The notes under the pieces were generated by a model. It saw only the letters and a list, made by a program, of their open reading frames with translations, had not been told where the DNA came from and searched no databases. From Pelagibius litoralis (GTDB lineage: Bacteria; Pseudomonadota; Alphaproteobacteria; Kiloniellales; Kiloniellaceae), in NCBI RefSeq assembly GCF_011683915.1, contig NZ_JAAQPH010000002.1, positions 360,749 through 424,748 on the forward strand: DNA of 64,000 nucleotides, written 5' to 3'. A program made the position numbers and the translations under genes. Below, piece after piece: positions 58,864 to 64,000 of the stretch. Within the stretch, counting starts at the first letter, position 1. Each line of letters begins with the position of its first letter.

Positions 58864-59174
58864 GCCCTCACCTCTTCTTCCGTCAGAACCCAGCGGTTTT
58901 TTGTGTTCTTACGCCATGCATGGAGAAGGACGCGGCCCTTTGCCTGCATCCGGGGCAATGCCTCGCAGTCCAGCATCTTGGTGCGCCGTGCGGCTCGGTT
59001 GCTGCCCGTGGTGGTCTGCACATAAACGGGTGTGCCGTCCTCCGGCAGGGCCAGAATATCGATCACTCCAAACAGATCCTTGCGGATGTTCACACGCGGT
59101 ACCCAGCGCTCTACCACTTCGGCCATATAGCCTTGGTCGCGGAGGTGCTTAAGGCTGCGTTGTGTGGGGCTCAT
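58860..59174 (-). CDS. PD-(D/E)XK-like phage nuclease (degenerate motif)
   Basis: This 104-residue protein resembles small restriction-fold nucleases: VPRVNIRKDLFGVIDILAL supplies an acidic pair, and VYVQTTTGSNRAARRTK follows in place of the ExK strand. The Gln in the usual Glu position is seen in some families but might reduce activity. The ATG at 59,174 overlaps the upstream stop as ATGA. Confidence 0.6.
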   Translation of the reverse strand: MSPTQRSLKHLRDQGYMAEVVERWVPRVNIRKDLFGVIDILALPEDGTPVYVQTTTGSNRAARRTKMLDCEALPRMQAKGRVLLHAWRKNTKNRWVLTEEEVRA

Positions 59175-59461
59175 GGGCGCGAAACCTGATTTGAGAGCTT
59201 CGGGAACTTGCAAGGATTCATGATCTTCCTGCGCTTGTCGCCGTGGCCAACGTAGGTTCGCTTGCGCTCTGCCCAACACTTCGGGTCTTTGCAGATGTCG
59301 TCAGGATGCGAGCAGCCATCGTTGCAAATGTTGCTGGCCTTCTCGACATCGCCCCAGGTGTAAAGCCCGGTGTGGCAGATCAGGCAGTTCCCGACGCGCT
59401 TGAGGTCTGCGGGCGTCTTTCCGGGTGGGATCTCAAGGCCGGGCTTTAGCTTCTTGCTCAC
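59171..59461 (-). CDS. Cys/His-rich phage protein
   Basis: This 96-residue protein has NCLICHTGLYTWGDVEKASNICNDGCSHPDDICKDPKC, with at least seven cysteines suggesting two metal sites. It starts with GTG after GGAGGGG. The function is unknown. Confidence 0.55.
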   Translation of the reverse strand: MSKKLKPGLEIPPGKTPADLKRVGNCLICHTGLYTWGDVEKASNICNDGCSHPDDICKDPKCWAERKRTYVGHGDKRRKIMNPCKFPKLSNQVSRP

Positions 59462-59462
59462 A

Positions 59463-60086
59463 TCACCCCTCCCCGCTCATGTGTGGGTCTGGGTGCGCCG
59501 TAGAGCAACATCTCACACGCGCCGTTTTACGCCCCGGTGTCTCGTCTAGCCGGGCTATGCTCGGCTCTTGGCAGGCAATCCTCACCGCGCCGAAACGCCG
59601 CCGCACCCAGGGACTACAGAGCTTGCTCTGCACTCCTTGGAGGCGGTGAAAGGGTGCCGGTACTCTCCCGGCTGTCACGCCACTACGGCAGGTGTCGCTC
59701 TCCGCTGGGCCGGAGCCCTGGGAACTGAGTGCCGGGCTTCCACCGGCTTCACAGGTGCGCCCTGCTTTGTTGGATTTCCGCTCGCATCCAAACCGTGCGC
59801 GCGATGGCATCGCTCTTGCCGTTGCCGACTGCGCAGTCGAATGCCCTGTGCCCAAGGCTCTGTACTGCGCCCCTCCATCGAGCAGGAGGCAACGGTGTGG
59901 CAAGGGGCTTTTTGCAAACTGGCCATGCATAGCCAGCACCTTGCCTTTGCGAATTCTTGAATTGCGGACAGAGCCCCCGCCGCCACGGGTTAGCGCAGCA
60001 GCGGGGGAGTTCAGGACAACCGGCAGGGAGCTAGGCAGGCCCCGGTTGCCCTCTTCAGCGCAGGAGAGAACGCGCTGGCTATGCAT
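59463..60086 (-). CDS. doubtful frame in a stretch open in many frames
   Basis: The ATG at 60,086 overlaps the preceding stop and the frame ends two bases before the next gene, which is gene-like spacing. The 207-residue translation, however, is rich in Arg, Ser, Gly and Cys and lacks a natural hydrophobic pattern. Long open frames exist on both strands here. The DNA may instead hold a structured RNA or an unusual gene. I cannot decide between these from the sequence. Confidence 0.35.
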   Translation of the reverse strand: MHSQRVLSCAEEGNRGLPSSLPVVLNSPAAALTRGGGGSVRNSRIRKGKVLAMHGQFAKSPLPHRCLLLDGGAQYRALGTGHSTAQSATARAMPSRARFGCERKSNKAGRTCEAGGSPALSSQGSGPAESDTCRSGVTAGRVPAPFHRLQGVQSKLCSPWVRRRFGAVRIACQEPSIARLDETPGRKTARVRCCSTAHPDPHMSGEG

Positions 60087-60465
60087 CTTCAAGCCCCTCA
60101 CCGGGACGGTATGTGATGGTTACGGGTACGCAGGCGATGGCGTTTCGCCCGCCATTCTCTAGTGCCTGCTTTCGCGTTAGATAGCTGCTTGTGCAGTAGA
60201 TTTCGCCATCGGCCTCAAACACCGCCACCCACACCTTTGCGGTCTTGGGCTCTTCTGGGATGTTGATGAGGTCTACTGAACATGAATCACAATCTTCATC
60301 GCCATACCGATGCCCAGCCTTTGTATAAGACTCTATGTATTCATAGCCGTCGTTTTCGGTAATCAGCGCCAGGATTGAATAGACTGTGGTGCGCCTGTCC
60401 GTACAGATAATCCGCGCCTTGCGGCCATCGCGGGTTTGGACTGGCTTGGTGGGGTCGAAGGTCAT
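60079..60465 (-). CDS. phage hypothetical protein
   Basis: This 128-residue protein is beta-rich with an alternating pattern (TRDGRKARIICTDRR; YGDEDCDSCSVDLINIPEEPKTAKVWVAVFEADGEIYCTSSYLT). Two cysteines lie in CDSC. GGGTGAG precedes the ATG at 60,465. No function is recognised. Confidence 0.6.
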   Translation of the reverse strand: MTFDPTKPVQTRDGRKARIICTDRRTTVYSILALITENDGYEYIESYTKAGHRYGDEDCDSCSVDLINIPEEPKTAKVWVAVFEADGEIYCTSSYLTRKQALENGGRNAIACVPVTITYRPGEGLEDA

Positions 60466-60656
60466 CAGTATCTCACCCGCCGATGACAGAGACAGCCGAG
60501 AAACAGCCCTAGGCCAGCAATGGCGACAAGGGCGACTTGCCCCCAAATGTTGCCGCCGATCACTACAAGCGGGTAGACGGCACCGCCGAACCCACAGACC
60601 ACCCCAACGGAGAGGCAGAACTGCCCCCTGGTAAACCATTTGTCGTTTTCGCTCAT
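60465..60656 (-). CDS. small phage membrane protein
   Basis: This 63-residue protein has two membrane segments (FCLSVGVVCGFGGAVYPLVVI and VALVAIAGLGLFLGCLC) joined by a short GGNIWGQ loop. The start overlaps the CII-like stop as TGATG. Early expression suggests a superinfection or host-takeover role, unproven. Confidence 0.6.
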   Translation of the reverse strand: MSENDKWFTRGQFCLSVGVVCGFGGAVYPLVVIGGNIWGQVALVAIAGLGLFLGCLCHRRVRY

Positions 60657-61090
60657 CAGCCAGCGGCCTCCTGCCTGCGCCAGCGATGCATGTAAGCCAC
60701 CATCTTGCGCACCGGCCCGAGAAATACAGTCAGGGCCAACTTGCGTTTCTCGACATGGCAAAGCCTGCCGTCGTGCATCATCGGCCCGATCTGCCCAACG
60801 GTTTCCATCACGCTTTGGCAGGCCTCGTACTCGCAACCGGTTTCATTGCCGACGTGCGTGCAGGCATAGCTCTTGGCTGCCATGTAGCGTTCGGCAAAGG
60901 GCGGGATGTTCAGCAACGCGGGAAGGTGCGCCACGGCGTCCTTGGTTGCCCCCTCCGTAACGGCGTAGAGATTGCGCTCGGTCATCCCGGCCAGCGCAGC
61001 GGCTTCGCGTGTGGAAATGTCCCTGCCCTGCCCCACGCTCTCGACAAGGAATTTACGGATCTCAATGGAATGCTGCTCGTTTCGTTTCAT
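60656..61090 (-). CDS. CII-like phage regulator
   Basis: This 144-residue protein has an N-terminal helix-turn-helix (DISTREAAALAGMTERNLYAVTEG), a middle with three Cys (YACTHVGNETGCEYEACQ) and a C-terminal helix. It lies directly downstream of the Cro-like gene on the same strand, the place of cII in lambdoid phages. The function is inferred. Confidence 0.6.
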   Translation of the reverse strand: MKRNEQHSIEIRKFLVESVGQGRDISTREAAALAGMTERNLYAVTEGATKDAVAHLPALLNIPPFAERYMAAKSYACTHVGNETGCEYEACQSVMETVGQIGPMMHDGRLCHVEKRKLALTVFLGPVRKMVAYMHRWRRQEAAG

Positions 61091-61240
61091 TGTCCTAGCT
61101 CTCCTTCTCGTTCTATCTCTGCGTTATGGCTCTACGACCAATCGGCGAAATTCTTTTACATGTGCTCGCGAGAAGTCGCGTTAACTATTCGCGCCTTGAT
61201 TGCGCCTCAATTACGTGCGTACCATCGGAGGCAATCAAGC

Positions 61241-61273
61241 TTGAGGGGACGGGCTCAAACGAAGGGAAAGAGC
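61241..61273 (-). promoter_or_regulatory. possible nut-like site between cro-like and cII-like genes
   Basis: On the minus strand GCTCTTT (complement of 61,267-61,273) resembles boxA. About eight bases further, TTGAG and CTCAA (61,241-61,258) form a small hairpin with an eight-base loop. The place between cro and cII is that of lambda nutR. The loop is larger than a true boxB. Confidence 0.3.
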
Positions 61274-61316
61274 CTTGCCCGAAAAACTTCACGCACTGCA
61301 CCTCGTCGTCGACAAC

Positions 61317-61532
61317 TCAAGCTGCATCATCAGCCCCCGTAGAGCGTTCAAAGCGGCCCTCATCCACGGACACGCCTCGCACTCGAAGTTCTCGAAAAAT
61401 TCGGAAATGATAGCGGGGCGGGATTCTCCCAAACGCGCGCCAGTTGCTCACCGCAGCGGGCGTAACTTGGAGAAACAGGGCCGCCTTGGTCGTGCCACCG
61501 AGCGCATCAAGAATCTCATTAACACTCATCAT
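61317..61532 (-). CDS. Cro-like HTH protein (YdaS family)
   Basis: This 71-residue protein has VNEILDALGGTTKAALFLQVTPAAVSNWRAFGRIPP, a compact YdaS/Cro-type helix-turn-helix. The start at 61,532 lies six bases after the -10 hexamer, so the transcript may have no leader. It is divergent from the repressor and the first gene of the minus-strand early operon. Confidence 0.75.
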   Translation of the reverse strand: MMSVNEILDALGGTTKAALFLQVTPAAVSNWRAFGRIPPRYHFRIFRELRVRGVSVDEGRFERSTGADDAA

Positions 61533-61537
61533 CAACC

Positions 61538-61577
61538 ATTGTATTCACGCCACTTGAATATTGTCAAGCCACTTGAA
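61538..61577 (-). promoter_or_regulatory. early promoter (PR-like) with two repressor operators
   Basis: On the minus strand TTGACA (61,562-61,567) and TACAAT (61,538-61,543) are 18 bases apart. Operator 1 (TTCACG-CCA-CTTGAA, 61,544-61,558) fills the spacer. Operator 2 (GTCAAG-CCA-CTTGAA, 61,563-61,577) covers the -35, centred 19 bases away. This is the cro/cI intergenic control region. Confidence 0.8.
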
Positions 61578-61619
61578 CATGAACAGATTTCAGGTAGCGA
61601 TGCTGCCACAATAATCGTC

Positions 61620-61901
61620 ATGGCAACCGACGCACCCACCACACGCAACGTTAATGCGATAGCTGAGCGCCTAAGAGTCACGCGTGATGCGCTGGGATTG
61701 AGTCAGGCTGAGATGTGCCGCGGCTCCGGAATAGCAACCAACACTTACAATCAGTGGGAAAAAGGTCGAGGGCGGCCAGAGCTTGATAAGGCGATCCTGA
61801 TATGTGACGCCTATGGCCTTACGCTGGATTGGATCTATCTGGGCGATAGTTCCGGGCTGCCCTATCGTCTTATTGAAAAGATTCGCCCAAAAGCCGGGTA
61901 A
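61620..61901 (+). CDS. CI-type repressor (short XRE-family HTH)
   Basis: This 93-residue protein has an XRE helix-turn-helix (LRVTRDALGLSQAEMCRGSGIATNTYNQWEKGRGRPELD) and a helical C-terminal end (LILCDAYGLTLDWIYLGDS-type). It lacks the LexA/CI self-cleaving domain, so induction would not use RecA-stimulated autoproteolysis. The ATG at 61,620 follows the divergent operator region; the long upstream extension of the frame is not coding. It is expected to bind the four TTCAAG-N3-CTTGAA operators. Confidence 0.8.
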   Translation: MATDAPTTRNVNAIAERLRVTRDALGLSQAEMCRGSGIATNTYNQWEKGRGRPELDKAILICDAYGLTLDWIYLGDSSGLPYRLIEKIRPKAG

Positions 61902-61908
61902 CGGCACT

Positions 61909-62316
61909 TTGATAAACTGGGCACCCGCGCTTTTCTTTATCACTTTGGTCATTGTGGCGACTGGTCGGACCAGCCAGTCGCACGCAATAGATATCACTGA
62001 TTTTGAAGAAAACGGCTATTTTGCTGGCTTGGTTGACCCCTCTCCCGAAGACAAGGCCCTTCTGTCGCCCTGGAAAATGGCCTACTACAAAGACCACAAT
62101 AATGACGGGAAGTTTACCATTTCCGAGGCATGGGAATGGATCAAGGACACGTTCTTTTTCCCGGGCTACACGGTAGTTTGGTTGCTTTGGGGGACCGTCG
62201 CAGGGGTGTTCTTTGAAATCACACCCCACTCCTTTCAAGGCGGAATAAGCGGAACGCTCTCTATGTTTGCGTGGGGTTTGGCTTGGCTCATCGCAGCCGT
62301 CATCTTCTCTGACTAA
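61909..62316 (+). CDS. exported membrane protein with EF-hand-like loop, next to the repressor
   Basis: With the TTG at 61,909, eight bases after the repressor stop, the 135-residue product starts with a signal-like segment (APALFFITLVIVATG) and a plausible cleavage after SHA. A soluble part follows with a 12-residue EF-hand-type loop (DHNNDGKFTISE: Asp 1, Asn 3, Asp 5, Gly 6, Glu 12). Two membrane segments come next (YTVVWLLWGTVAGVFFEI; LSMFAWGLAWLIAAVIF). Co-transcription with the repressor would make it a lysogen-expressed protein, perhaps for superinfection exclusion. The start is uncertain. Confidence 0.6.
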   Translation: MINWAPALFFITLVIVATGRTSQSHAIDITDFEENGYFAGLVDPSPEDKALLSPWKMAYYKDHNNDGKFTISEAWEWIKDTFFFPGYTVVWLLWGTVAGVFFEITPHSFQGGISGTLSMFAWGLAWLIAAVIFSD

Positions 62317-62370
62317 CCCGGGCAGACGCCCGTATCCTCACCCAAATTCCTAATAGTCGGTAAAGCGAGC

Positions 62371-62422
62371 TTCAAGCCACGTGAATTATTTGCTTGCAAC
62401 ATTCACGTGGCTTGAATATACT
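62371..62422 (+). promoter_or_regulatory. early rightward promoter (PL-like) with two repressor operators
   Basis: TTGCAA (62,394-62,399) and TATACT (62,417-62,422) are exactly 17 bases apart. Operator 4 (TTCACG-TGG-CTTGAA, 62,402-62,416) fills the spacer and operator 3 (TTCAAG-CCA-CGTGAA, 62,371-62,385) lies upstream. The two form a perfect 16-bp inverted repeat (62,371-62,386 and 62,401-62,416). Confidence 0.85.
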
Positions 62423-62501
62423 TCTCTCCATCAGCACGACGCTGACCCGGCGCAAATCCGAAAAGCTCCATCCCCCAAGGGGGGCGCGCCGGAGCCCCCA
62501 A

Positions 62502-62539
62502 GGCCCCGCTGCTGTTTCCTCCCGACTGGCAGCGGGGCC
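62502..62539 (+). promoter_or_regulatory. stable leader hairpin before the rightward early operon
   Basis: GGCCCCGCTGC (62,502-62,512) and GCAGCGGGGCC (62,529-62,539) form a perfect 11-bp stem. The 16-base loop contains CCTCCC, complementary to the GGAG of the ribosome site that starts four bases after the stem. There is no T-run. It could hold or expose the ribosome site, or act in antitermination. Confidence 0.5.
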
Positions 62540-62554
62540 AACCGGAGAGAGAGA

Positions 62555-62857
62555 ATGGCAAACATCAAATATTTCGCTGAGTGCAACGGCCAGCCGGTGC
62601 AGCTGGACAACGTCTACCACCTGGGCGGCGCATCCACGAAAGCGAGTGAGTTTGAGGGCCAATGCTCTGTCTGCGGTGAACGCCACCGCGCCGAGCGCAA
62701 GGTTGAGTACAAGCGCTTCCCCACCAAGCACGAGTGCGATGCGCGCTGCATGAACGCCACCGGCAAGGTGATGAAGTGTGAATGCTCGTGCGGCGGCAAG
62801 AACCACGGGCGCGGCCATCGGGTTTCGCAGACGGTTCTAGAGGTGGCCACGTCATGA
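62555..62857 (+). CDS. Cys-rich phage early protein
   Basis: This 100-residue protein has CSVCGERHRAERK, ECDARCMN and a C-terminal CECSCGGKNHGRGHRV cluster, suggesting two zinc sites. It is the first gene of the rightward operon, after the GGAGAGAGAGA ribosome site. The function is unknown; the position parallels lambda genes under PL. Confidence 0.65.
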   Translation: MANIKYFAECNGQPVQLDNVYHLGGASTKASEFEGQCSVCGERHRAERKVEYKRFPTKHECDARCMNATGKVMKCECSCGGKNHGRGHRVSQTVLEVATS

Positions 62858-63030
62858 ACAAGAAGTTGGCCGGTCCTGTGGCCGATCTTGCACAGGTGAA
62901 AAAGGACCGGGAGCGCAAGGCTTATAACGCGCTGGTTCTCCAGGCCTGGGACGAATTGGAACACGAAGACAAGCGCGAACAACGAGCACGCAAATCCGAC
63001 GTAGAGCGCGCCGGGCGGCAACGCCTCTAA
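62854..63030 (+). CDS. small charged phage early protein
   Basis: This 58-residue protein of charged helices (VKKDRERKAYNALVLQAWDELEHEDKREQ) could be a coiled coil. The start overlaps the preceding stop as ATGA. No family is recognised. Confidence 0.6.
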   Translation: MNKKLAGPVADLAQVKKDRERKAYNALVLQAWDELEHEDKREQRARKSDVERAGRQRL

Positions 63031-63051
63031 CCTACCAACCGGAGAGAGAGA

Positions 63052-63189
63052 ATGACTTACCAGGGATACGAATTCGAGAAGACAGCCCCTCGTCGCTGGT
63101 ACGTCACCTCCAAGAAATTTGGCAACGTCTGTGGCCCATTCAAGACGCGCAAGGGCGCGCTCGAATACATCGCCAAGATCGACGCCTAA
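63052..63189 (+). CDS. small phage early protein
   Basis: This 45-residue basic protein (YEFEKTAPRRWYVTSKKFGNV) looks like a small beta hairpin with a helix (TRKGALEYIAKI). ACCGGAGAGAGAGA directly precedes the ATG. The function is unknown. Confidence 0.6.
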   Translation: MTYQGYEFEKTAPRRWYVTSKKFGNVCGPFKTRKGALEYIAKIDA

Positions 63190-63211
63190 CCCCACCGGAC
63201 GGAGAGAGAGA

Positions 63212-63430
63212 ATGACTCACACAGTCAAAGTCAAAGCGCACCCGCTGTCGGATGGAAGTCACGTCTATCAGGTGATGATTATCGGGCCCATTGAGGAAGA
63301 CAACCGTCGCCGCGTCGTTTCATTCGAAGCCACCAGCGAAGAGGGTGCCAGTGACATGGCGGACACTTTTGTTGACGCGATCAACGGCCATTCCTTGCAG
63401 TCGGCTGACGTTGTTTGGGACCCCGCCTAA
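63212..63430 (+). CDS. small phage early protein
   Basis: This 72-residue protein is predicted alpha/beta (VKAHPLSDGSHVYQVMIIGPIEEDNRRRVVSFEA, then an acidic helix). The same GGAGAGAGAGA ribosome site is used. No family is recognised. Confidence 0.6.
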   Translation: MTHTVKVKAHPLSDGSHVYQVMIIGPIEEDNRRRVVSFEATSEEGASDMADTFVDAINGHSLQSADVVWDPA

Positions 63431-63444
63431 CCCCGGAGAGAGAC

Positions 63445-63666
63445 ATGATCAACATCGCATTTACGCGCGGCGAGCTTCTCCAAGTCCTTACCGGTTTGGA
63501 TGAGAGCATCAGCAGGCAGCGGAATGATCACTGTGCGGCAGTCGCCTATGCGTCCCGCAATCCTCAATACGGCCAAGGCCTCGTGCAGCAGAGCGAGTCA
63601 CTTCTGAACGGGTACGTGACCCTTCGGGATCGCCTGAACGACTACTTGGCGGAAGCGGCGGCTTAA
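63445..63666 (+). CDS. small phage early protein
   Basis: This 73-residue helical protein (ELLQVLTGLDESISRQRNDH; LVQQSESLLNGYVTLRDRLNDYLAEAA) looks like a helical hairpin. CCCGGAGAGAGAC precedes the ATG. The function is unknown. Confidence 0.6.
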   Translation: MINIAFTRGELLQVLTGLDESISRQRNDHCAAVAYASRNPQYGQGLVQQSESLLNGYVTLRDRLNDYLAEAAA

Positions 63667-63692
63667 GGCTTGGCATCAGTAGGAGAAGAGAG

Positions 63693-63902
63693 ATGAGCAA
63701 GCCAATTTGCAAGGGCTGCGACAAGCGCCCGGAAGAGCTTCAAGAGTACGTTGATATGGCGAAGCTCGAAGACATGACACCGGACGAGTATGTGCAGTCC
63801 GAAGAAGGCACTTACAACCCGGCTAATGGCCACTTCCTCTGCACGCCCTGCTACGCAAAAGCCGGTATGCCTTCCAGCCCGAGTGGCTGGGTTTGCCCGT
63901 AA
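63693..63902 (+). CDS. small zinc-binding phage early protein
   Basis: This 69-residue protein has paired cysteines in ICKGCDKRP and FLCTPCYAK, forming one likely zinc site around an acidic helical middle. GGAGAAGAGAG precedes the ATG. The function is unknown. Confidence 0.6.
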   Translation: MSKPICKGCDKRPEELQEYVDMAKLEDMTPDEYVQSEEGTYNPANGHFLCTPCYAKAGMPSSPSGWVCP

Positions 63903-63935
63903 AAGCCGCCAATGCTGGCGGAATAGGAGAAGAGA

Positions 63936-64000
63936 ATGACGCATTCGAAAGCCCCATGGACTCGCGACCTAACACTACCCCACATGATCATCCGCATGAA
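63936..64000 (+). CDS. phage early protein, cut by the window end
   Basis: An ATG after GGAGAAGAGA opens a frame (MTHSKAPWTRDLTLPHMII...) that runs off the window. Only 21 residues are visible and no family can be given. Confidence 0.5.
   Translation, partial: MTHSKAPWTRDLTLPHMIIRM

Larger units (their letters stand above)
31190..64000. mobile_element. P22-like prophage (left end and most of its length; right end outside window)
   Basis: Terminase, portal, scaffold, P22-type coat, gp4-like, gp10-like, ejection and tail-fibre genes lie in morphogenetic order on the minus strand. Lysis genes, a replication block, a Cro/CI switch and rightward small early genes complete the set. No integrase, excisionase or att pair is visible; they are expected beyond 64,000. 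All genes seen are intact, so it may be functional. Confidence 0.9.

Noticed and set aside
59568..60162. Two long plus-strand frames (59,568-59,960 and 59,692-60,162)
   Set aside because: Both have unnatural composition and run against the surrounding operon. They are kept only as part of the note on the multi-frame region.
61275..61619. Long N-terminal extension of the repressor frame
   Set aside because: It runs antisense through the Cro-like gene and both operators, and it lacks similarity to repressors. The ATG at 61,620 begins the HTH domain.
31190..64000. Integrase or transposase gene inside the prophage part
   Set aside because: No protein with an integrase catalytic block (R..HXXR..Y) or transposase motif was found. 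It is presumed to lie beyond the right edge.

Overview
The window reads as a GC-rich alphaproteobacterial chromosome, probably of the Rhodospirillales/Kiloniellales kind. This is inferred from the gene order rlpA-dac-tmk-holB-metG-tatD-MBL, a DUF1127 protein, and heavy use of GTG/TTG starts with ATGA/TGATG overlaps. The left half (about 1-31,190) is host DNA. The right half (about 31,190-64,000) is most of one prophage whose right end lies outside the window.

Host half, left to right: an Fe(II)/2-oxoglutarate hydroxylase of the iron-uptake type; a secreted Hint-domain protein with an octapeptide repeat tail; a surface-polysaccharide cluster (GT2, GT4, GT2 and a Wzx-like flippase); a methyltransferase/DUF2938 pair divergent from a MerR regulator across a SoxR-box-like operator; tRNA-Ser(TGA); a complete Urt/Liv-type ABC importer with an isochorismatase-fold hydrolase embedded in it; a zinc alcohol dehydrogenase; a type III polyketide synthase paired with an isoprenylcysteine-methyltransferase-like enzyme; small secreted proteins; a cell-wall and housekeeping run (MltB-like, RlpA, D,D-carboxypeptidase, Tmk, HolB, MetG, TatD, MBL hydrolase); a family 5 solute-binding protein; a GNAT acetyltransferase; and a DUF1127 protein closed by a strong terminator at 31,165-31,189.

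Prophage half: a P22-like podovirus morphogenesis module on the minus strand. Read from right to left it holds small terminase candidates, TerL, portal, scaffold, P22-type coat, decoration/tail proteins, gp4-like and gp10-like tail factors, three ejection-type proteins, a tail-fibre-like protein and a lysis/accessory block. The early region (54.5-61.1 kb, minus) carries a DUF1376 replication protein, an HNH protein, a free-standing DnaA domain IV, a nuclease-like protein and a CII-like regulator. A divergent Cro/CI pair sits at 61.3-61.9 kb, and a rightward operon of very small genes runs from 62.55 kb out of the window. No integrase or attachment site is visible.

The prophage control regions can be read directly. 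Four copies of one 15-bp operator, TTCAAG-CCA-CTTGAA and variants, lie in two groups, inside or next to good sigma70 promoters at 61,538-61,577 and 62,371-62,422. This is a lambda-like OR/OL layout. A late promoter (TTGACG-17-TATACA) overlaps the stop codon of the gene in the Q position and is followed by a terminator-like hairpin. Several plus-strand units sit inside the minus-strand phage operons. The most notable is a small acidic protein followed by an Aca2-like HTH protein, with a palindrome inside their promoter (55,463-56,145); this is a candidate anti-CRISPR operon. The others include a two-gene secreted/lipoprotein pair (42,626-43,130) and, beside the repressor, an exported protein with an EF-hand-like loop (61,909-62,316).
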